Below, piece by piece: positions 14,994-17,764 of a DNA stretch of 17,764 nt. The first letter of the stretch is position 1. Each line of letters starts with the position of its first letter. The DNA is from Lachnospiraceae bacterium. GTDB taxonomy: Bacteria; Bacillota; Clostridia; Lachnospirales; Lachnospiraceae. The DNA lies in NCBI GenBank assembly GCA_024403585.1, contig JAKSRN010000011.1, forward strand, positions 1 to 17,764, read 5' to 3'. The translations under genes and the position numbers were made by a program. The notes beneath the pieces are model-generated. The model was not told the origin of the DNA. It was given only the letters and a program-made list of their open reading frames with translations, and searched no databases.

Positions 14994-16493
14994 ATGATTG
15001 AAATCATTACCAACGTCAACAATGCGATCAATGGGGTCGTATGGGGATGGCCTGCACTGATCCTTCTTGGATTCGTAGGCGTGCTGATGACATGTCTGAC
15101 CAAGTTCTTCCAGGTCAGCCACTTCCGTCATTGGCTGAAAAACACCATCGGAGCAATCTTTGGTGACAAACACGTAACTAAACATACTGAGGATAAGACA
15201 ATCTCTCAGTTCCAGTCCCTGTGTACAGCACTTGCTGCAACAGTAGGTACAGGTAACATCGTAGGTGTTGCCGGTGCGATCGCAACAGGTGGTCCTGGTG
15301 CAGTATTCTGGATGTGGCTGATCGCATTCTTCGGAATGATGACCAACTACTCTGAGAACGTTCTTGGTATCCTCTACCGTCGTAAAGGAAAAGACGGCGA
15401 GTGGCACGGCGGTGCAATGTACTACCTGAAAAATGGTCTGGGTGCTAAACCTGGATGTAAACAGATCGGTACTGTACTTGCGATTCTCTTCTCTCTGTTC
15501 TGTCTTCTTGCTTCCTTCGGTATTGGTAACATGAGCCAGGTTAACTCCATGGTAGCAAACGTTAACACCGCATTCGGTATCCCAACACTGGGAACAGGTA
15601 TCTTCCTTGTTATCGCTGTTGGTCTTGTTATTCTTGGTGGTCTGAAACGTATCGCTTCCACAACAGAGAAGATCGTTCCTTTCATGGTTATCCTTTACCT
15701 GATCGGAACACTTGTTATTATCGTAATGCACATCACAGCAATCCCAGCTGTATTCGTAGCAATCTTCAAAGGTGCTTTCGCACTGAAATCCGTAGGCGGC
15801 GGTATCGTTGGTTCCGGAATCGCACTTGCTATGAAGATGGGATTCAAACGTGGTGTATTCTCCAACGAGGCTGGTCTTGGTTCTTCTGTAATGGTACACT
15901 CCAGCTCCAACGTTAAAGAGCCCGTTCGCCAGGGTATGTGGGGTATCTTCGAGGTATTCGCTGATACAATCATCGTATGTACACTGACAGCTCTTACAAT
16001 TCTTTCTTCCGGCGCTATCGATCTGGAGACAGGTCTTATGACAGCAGCTGCTGAGGAGATCGGATCCAGCTCCCTGATGAGCTACTCCTTCGCTCAGACA
16101 TTCGGAAAAGCAGGAAGCGCTTTCATCGCACTTGCAATCCTTCTGTTCGCTTACTCTACAGTACTTGGATGGAGCCACTACGGTGCAACAGCTTGCAGCT
16201 ACCTCTTCGGAGAGAAAGCAATCCTTCCATACCGTGTGATCTTCGTAGTGATCGTTCTTGCCGGTTCCGTAATGGAGGCACAGCTGGCATGGGATATCTC
16301 TGATACCTTCAACGGTCTGATGATGATCCCGAACTTAATCGGTGTTCTTGTGCTTTCACCAATCGTTATGAAATGTACCAAGAACTACGTTGACAGAAAC
16401 CTGCACGGAAAGAAAGTAAAACCTATGCTTTCCATGTATGAGGACATTCAGGAGATCCAGGAACGTGACCTGAACGAGTCTCACGAGGGTTAA
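14994..16493 (+). CDS. AGCS-family sodium:amino-acid (alanine/glycine type) symporter
   Basis: A 499-residue polytopic permease of the alanine/glycine:cation symporter family, importing small amino acids with sodium. The family signature GGPGAVFWMW is at residues 99-108, preceded by 'LAATVGTGNIVGVAGAIATG'. Further conserved stretches include 'WHGGAMYYL', 'GFKRGVFSNEAGLGSS', 'AYSTVLGWSHYG' and 'WDISDTFNGLMMIPN'. About eleven TM helices can be drawn, and the C-terminal tail is charged and cytoplasmic. AAGGGG is 7 bases before the ATG. Codon use is strongly biased (GTT/GTA, GGT, CTT/CTG), suggesting good expression. It is monocistronic, with its own promoter, structured leader and terminator. 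Which amino acid it carries cannot be read from sequence; alanine or glycine is the family expectation. Confidence 0.95.
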   Translation: MIEIITNVNNAINGVVWGWPALILLGFVGVLMTCLTKFFQVSHFRHWLKNTIGAIFGDKHVTKHTEDKTISQFQSLCTALAATVGTGNIVGVAGAIATGGPGAVFWMWLIAFFGMMTNYSENVLGILYRRKGKDGEWHGGAMYYLKNGLGAKPGCKQIGTVLAILFSLFCLLASFGIGNMSQVNSMVANVNTAFGIPTLGTGIFLVIAVGLVILGGLKRIASTTEKIVPFMVILYLIGTLVIIVMHITAIPAVFVAIFKGAFALKSVGGGIVGSGIALAMKMGFKRGVFSNEAGLGSSVMVHSSSNVKEPVRQGMWGIFEVFADTIIVCTLTALTILSSGAIDLETGLMTAAAEEIGSSSLMSYSFAQTFGKAGSAFIALAILLFAYSTVLGWSHYGATACSYLFGEKAILPYRVIFVVIVLAGSVMEAQLAWDISDTFNGLMMIPNLIGVLVLSPIVMKCTKNYVDRNLHGKKVKPMLSMYEDIQEIQERDLNESHEG

Positions 16494-16529
16494 TGAAAAC
16501 GGGCTGAACAATCATTCAGTATTTACAGA

Positions 16530-16567
16530 CAGCAGGAGATTCTTAGGAATCACCTGCTGTTTTTTTT
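16530..16567 (+). terminator. Intrinsic terminator after the symporter gene
   Basis: CAGCAGG-a-GATTC (16530-16542), loop TTAG, then GAATC-a-CCTGCTG (16547-16559), followed by eight T residues (16560-16567). A 12-bp stem with one A-A mismatch and a strong T-tract, 36 bases after the stop codon. Confidence 0.92.
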
Positions 16568-16610
16568 GCATTCTTGACTATAGGGTACATCGATATAATC
16601 GATTAATATC

Positions 16611-16629
16611 AATAACGATAATCATTACT
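16611..16629 (+). promoter_or_regulatory. Fur/PerR-type box upstream of perR
   Basis: The 19 bases at this position agree with the classical Fur box (GATAATGATAATCATTATC) at 15 of 19 positions, including an unbroken GATAATCATTA core. It lies directly upstream of the perR -35 element, consistent with autoregulation. Just upstream is another near-palindrome (16592-16610: GATAT, a self-complementary AATCGATT, A, ATATC) that may be a second site. Confidence 0.6.
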
Positions 16630-16636
16630 ATTTTTA

Positions 16637-16665
16637 TTGACAATTCTATATCAATATGCTATTAT
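16637..16665 (+). promoter_or_regulatory. Sigma-A promoter of perR
   Basis: A consensus TTGACA (16637-16642), 17 bases, and TATTAT (16660-16665) preceded by TGC (extended -10). The start would be near 16672, about 40 bases before the GTG start codon. Confidence 0.85.
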
Positions 16666-16710
16666 GATTACAGAAACAGAAAACAGGTAATGTTCGAAAG
16701 GAGAACAACG

Positions 16711-17109
16711 GTGGTAAGAAAATTCAGCCGCCAGAGAGAATCCATTAAGCGAAACCTGCTGGAGCGCAGGGACCATCCTACTGCTGATATGGTCTTCGCT
16801 GATATTCGAAAAGAGTATCCAAATGTCAGTCTTGGAACCGTTTACCGCAATCTGTCACTGCTTGCTGACGAAGGTGAGATTCTGAAATTAAAATCCCTGA
16901 ACGGGGCAGATCATTTTGACGGTAACAAAACTCCGCACCATCACTTTATCTGTAAACACTGTGGTGGTATCCAGGATGTGTTCCTTCCTGATCCGGATTC
17001 TTCATTTATTCCGACAGAGCTTGCAGAACAGATTCAGGGAACCGTCACAGAATGTACAATCACCTTCTCAGGGATCTGTAAAAGCTGTGATAACGGACAC
17101 CTTAGTTGA
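16711..17109 (+). CDS. perR: PerR-type Fur-family peroxide-sensing repressor
   Basis: A 132-residue Fur-superfamily repressor. The winged-helix domain contains the recognition helix 'SLGTVYRNLSLLADEGEI' (40-57). The structural zinc site has Cys81, Cys84, Cys123 and Cys126. The regulatory metal set aligns with B. subtilis PerR: His22 ('HPTAD'), Asp70, His76, His78 and Asp89; Asp rather than Glu at the last position favours PerR over Fur. The start chosen is GTG 16711, because AAGGAG sits 7 bases upstream of it; an in-frame ATG at 16690 would place that site inside the coding region. It has a strong own promoter and a Fur-like box, so it is probably autoregulated. Directly downstream is a reverse rubrerythrin, a standard PerR target in clostridia. 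Confidence 0.92.
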   Translation: MVRKFSRQRESIKRNLLERRDHPTADMVFADIRKEYPNVSLGTVYRNLSLLADEGEILKLKSLNGADHFDGNKTPHHHFICKHCGGIQDVFLPDPDSSFIPTELAEQIQGTVTECTITFSGICKSCDNGHLS

Positions 17110-17134
17110 CATTATGTATTCTGTCTGATAACAT
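17106..17134 (+). promoter_or_regulatory. Sigma-A promoter of the reverse rubrerythrin gene
   Basis: TTGACA (17106-17111) overlaps the perR stop codon. A 17-base spacer is followed by TAACAT (17129-17134) with TGA just before it (extended -10). The start would be near 17141. The gene can therefore be expressed independently of perR readthrough. Confidence 0.6.
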
Positions 17135-17147
17135 TAATAACAGGAAT

Positions 17148-17168
17148 GATTCTTATTATTGTAGAATC
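17148..17168 (+). promoter_or_regulatory. Candidate operator of the reverse rubrerythrin gene
   Basis: A perfect inverted repeat, GATTCT (17148-17153) and AGAATC (17163-17168), surrounds an AT-rich 9-base core. It covers about +8 to +28 of the predicted transcript, a repressor position. It is not a close match to the B. subtilis Per box, so assignment to PerR rests on context. A separate hairpin, GTGAAG-aagtc-CTTCAC, follows at 17184-17200 in the leader. Confidence 0.45.
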
Positions 17169-17234
17169 GCGACACCTGCTAACGTGAAGAAGTCCTTCAC
17201 AGTCAAAAATCTATAATGAAAGGAAACAAAAGCT

Positions 17235-17764
17235 ATGAAAAAATTTGTATGTAAAGTATGTGGCTACATCTACGAGGGCGAGGCATTACCAGCAGATTTC
17301 AGATGTCCAACATGTAACGCTGCTGCAAAAGCATTTAATGAGGTAGAGGGTGAGCTTACTCTGGCAGCTGAGCACGAGTATGGTGTATACGCAAAAACAA
17401 TCAAAAACAACGATGACATTCCTGCAGAGGACAAACAGTATCTGTTCGATCAGCTGAAAGCTAACTTCCAGGGTGAGTGCTCTGAGGTTGGTATGTACCT
17501 GTGCATGGCTCGTATCGCTCATCGTGAGGGATATCCAGAGATCGGTCTGTACTGGGAGAAAGCAGCTTACGAAGAGGCTGAGCATGCAGCTAAATTCGCA
17601 GAGCTTCTTGGCGAGGACCTTGAGCCTAACATGAAAGCTACAACAAAAGACAACCTCAAGTGGAGAGTTGACTGTGAGTTCGGTGCTACAGCAGGAAAAA
17701 CTGAACTGGCTGCATGTGCTAAAAAATACGGTCTGGACGCAATCCATGATACCGTGCATGAGAT
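17235..17764 (+). CDS. Reverse rubrerythrin (partial, C-terminus off the window)
   Basis: I translated 176 codons by hand from the ATG at 17235; the frame is open to the window end. The rubredoxin domain comes first, with Cys6, Cys9, Cys24 and Cys27 in CxxC pairs ('CKVCGY' and 'CPTC'). The ferritin-like diiron domain follows (from about residue 45), with Glu81/Glu84 in 'GECSEVGMY', 'EGYPEIGLYW' (98-107) and the ExxH ligand pair Glu114/His117. This N-terminal rubredoxin order is the reverse rubrerythrin arrangement of clostridia, which reduces peroxide (and oxygen) with electrons from NADH via rubredoxin-type carriers. AAAGGAAA precedes the ATG at about 10 bases. It lies 125 bases after perR with its own promoter and a candidate operator. 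Only a few C-terminal residues are likely missing. Confidence 0.93.
   Translation, partial: MKKFVCKVCGYIYEGEALPADFRCPTCNAAAKAFNEVEGELTLAAEHEYGVYAKTIKNNDDIPAEDKQYLFDQLKANFQGECSEVGMYLCMARIAHREGYPEIGLYWEKAAYEEAEHAAKFAELLGEDLEPNMKATTKDNLKWRVDCEFGATAGKTELAACAKKYGLDAIHDTVHE

Noticed and set aside
14976..16178. A 400-codon Cys-rich minus-strand frame opposite the AGCS symporter gene
   Set aside because: The Cys, Asp and Thr excess is the mirror of GCA/ACA/GTT-type codons on the real strand. No start signal and no domain.
16574..16599. A second promoter with TTGACT and TATAAT upstream of perR
   Set aside because: The spacing is only 14 bases, too short for sigma-A; the promoter at 16637-16665 is far better.

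Overview
The window looks like a chromosomal segment of an anaerobic Clostridia bacterium, most likely a gut-type Lachnospiraceae (Bacillota). The basis is a Firmicutes-style Tad pilus locus with an Flp1-type mini-pilin and a DUF5702-type protein, a PerR plus reverse-rubrerythrin pair, strong AGGAGG ribosome binding sites and sigma-A promoters. The genus cannot be fixed from this sequence alone.

Left third (about 1-6690, minus strand): a tight Tad (Flp-type) pilus/secretion operon, transcribed right to left from a promoter at 6663-6691. The order is prepilin peptidase, TadZ-like ATPase, TadA motor ATPase, TadB and TadC platform proteins, a 55-residue Flp1-like pilin and a DUF5702-like protein cut by the window edge. 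Most junctions overlap or abut (ATGA overlaps). The exception is a 121-bp palindrome-rich spacer before the pilin. The TadC homologue carries a large predicted extracytoplasmic insert, and the TadZ homologue has an eroded P-loop.

Middle (6710-14716): a divergent TraX-family membrane protein gene runs rightwards and overlaps convergently with a two-gene minus-strand unit, larE-tcdA. This LarE homologue ends in an acidic, internally repeated tail of about 115 residues that includes a perfect 51-bp tandem duplication. A hairpin terminator at 9630-9670 separates it from metG-tatD-glgB, which read leftwards from a strong promoter at 14688-14716. GlgB carries a histone-H1-like Lys/Ala N-terminal tail.

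Right (14846-17764, plus strand): an AGCS-family sodium:amino-acid symporter gene with its own promoter, a structured leader RNA and a clear intrinsic terminator. It is followed by perR (complete PerR metal-ligand set, Fur-like box upstream) and a reverse rubrerythrin truncated by the window end, a peroxide-defence module typical of anaerobes.

No mobile element, CRISPR array, rRNA or tRNA was seen. The most unusual items are the decorated versions of otherwise standard enzymes (TadC insert, LarE acidic repeats, GlgB basic tail) and the uncharacterised structured leader in front of the symporter gene.
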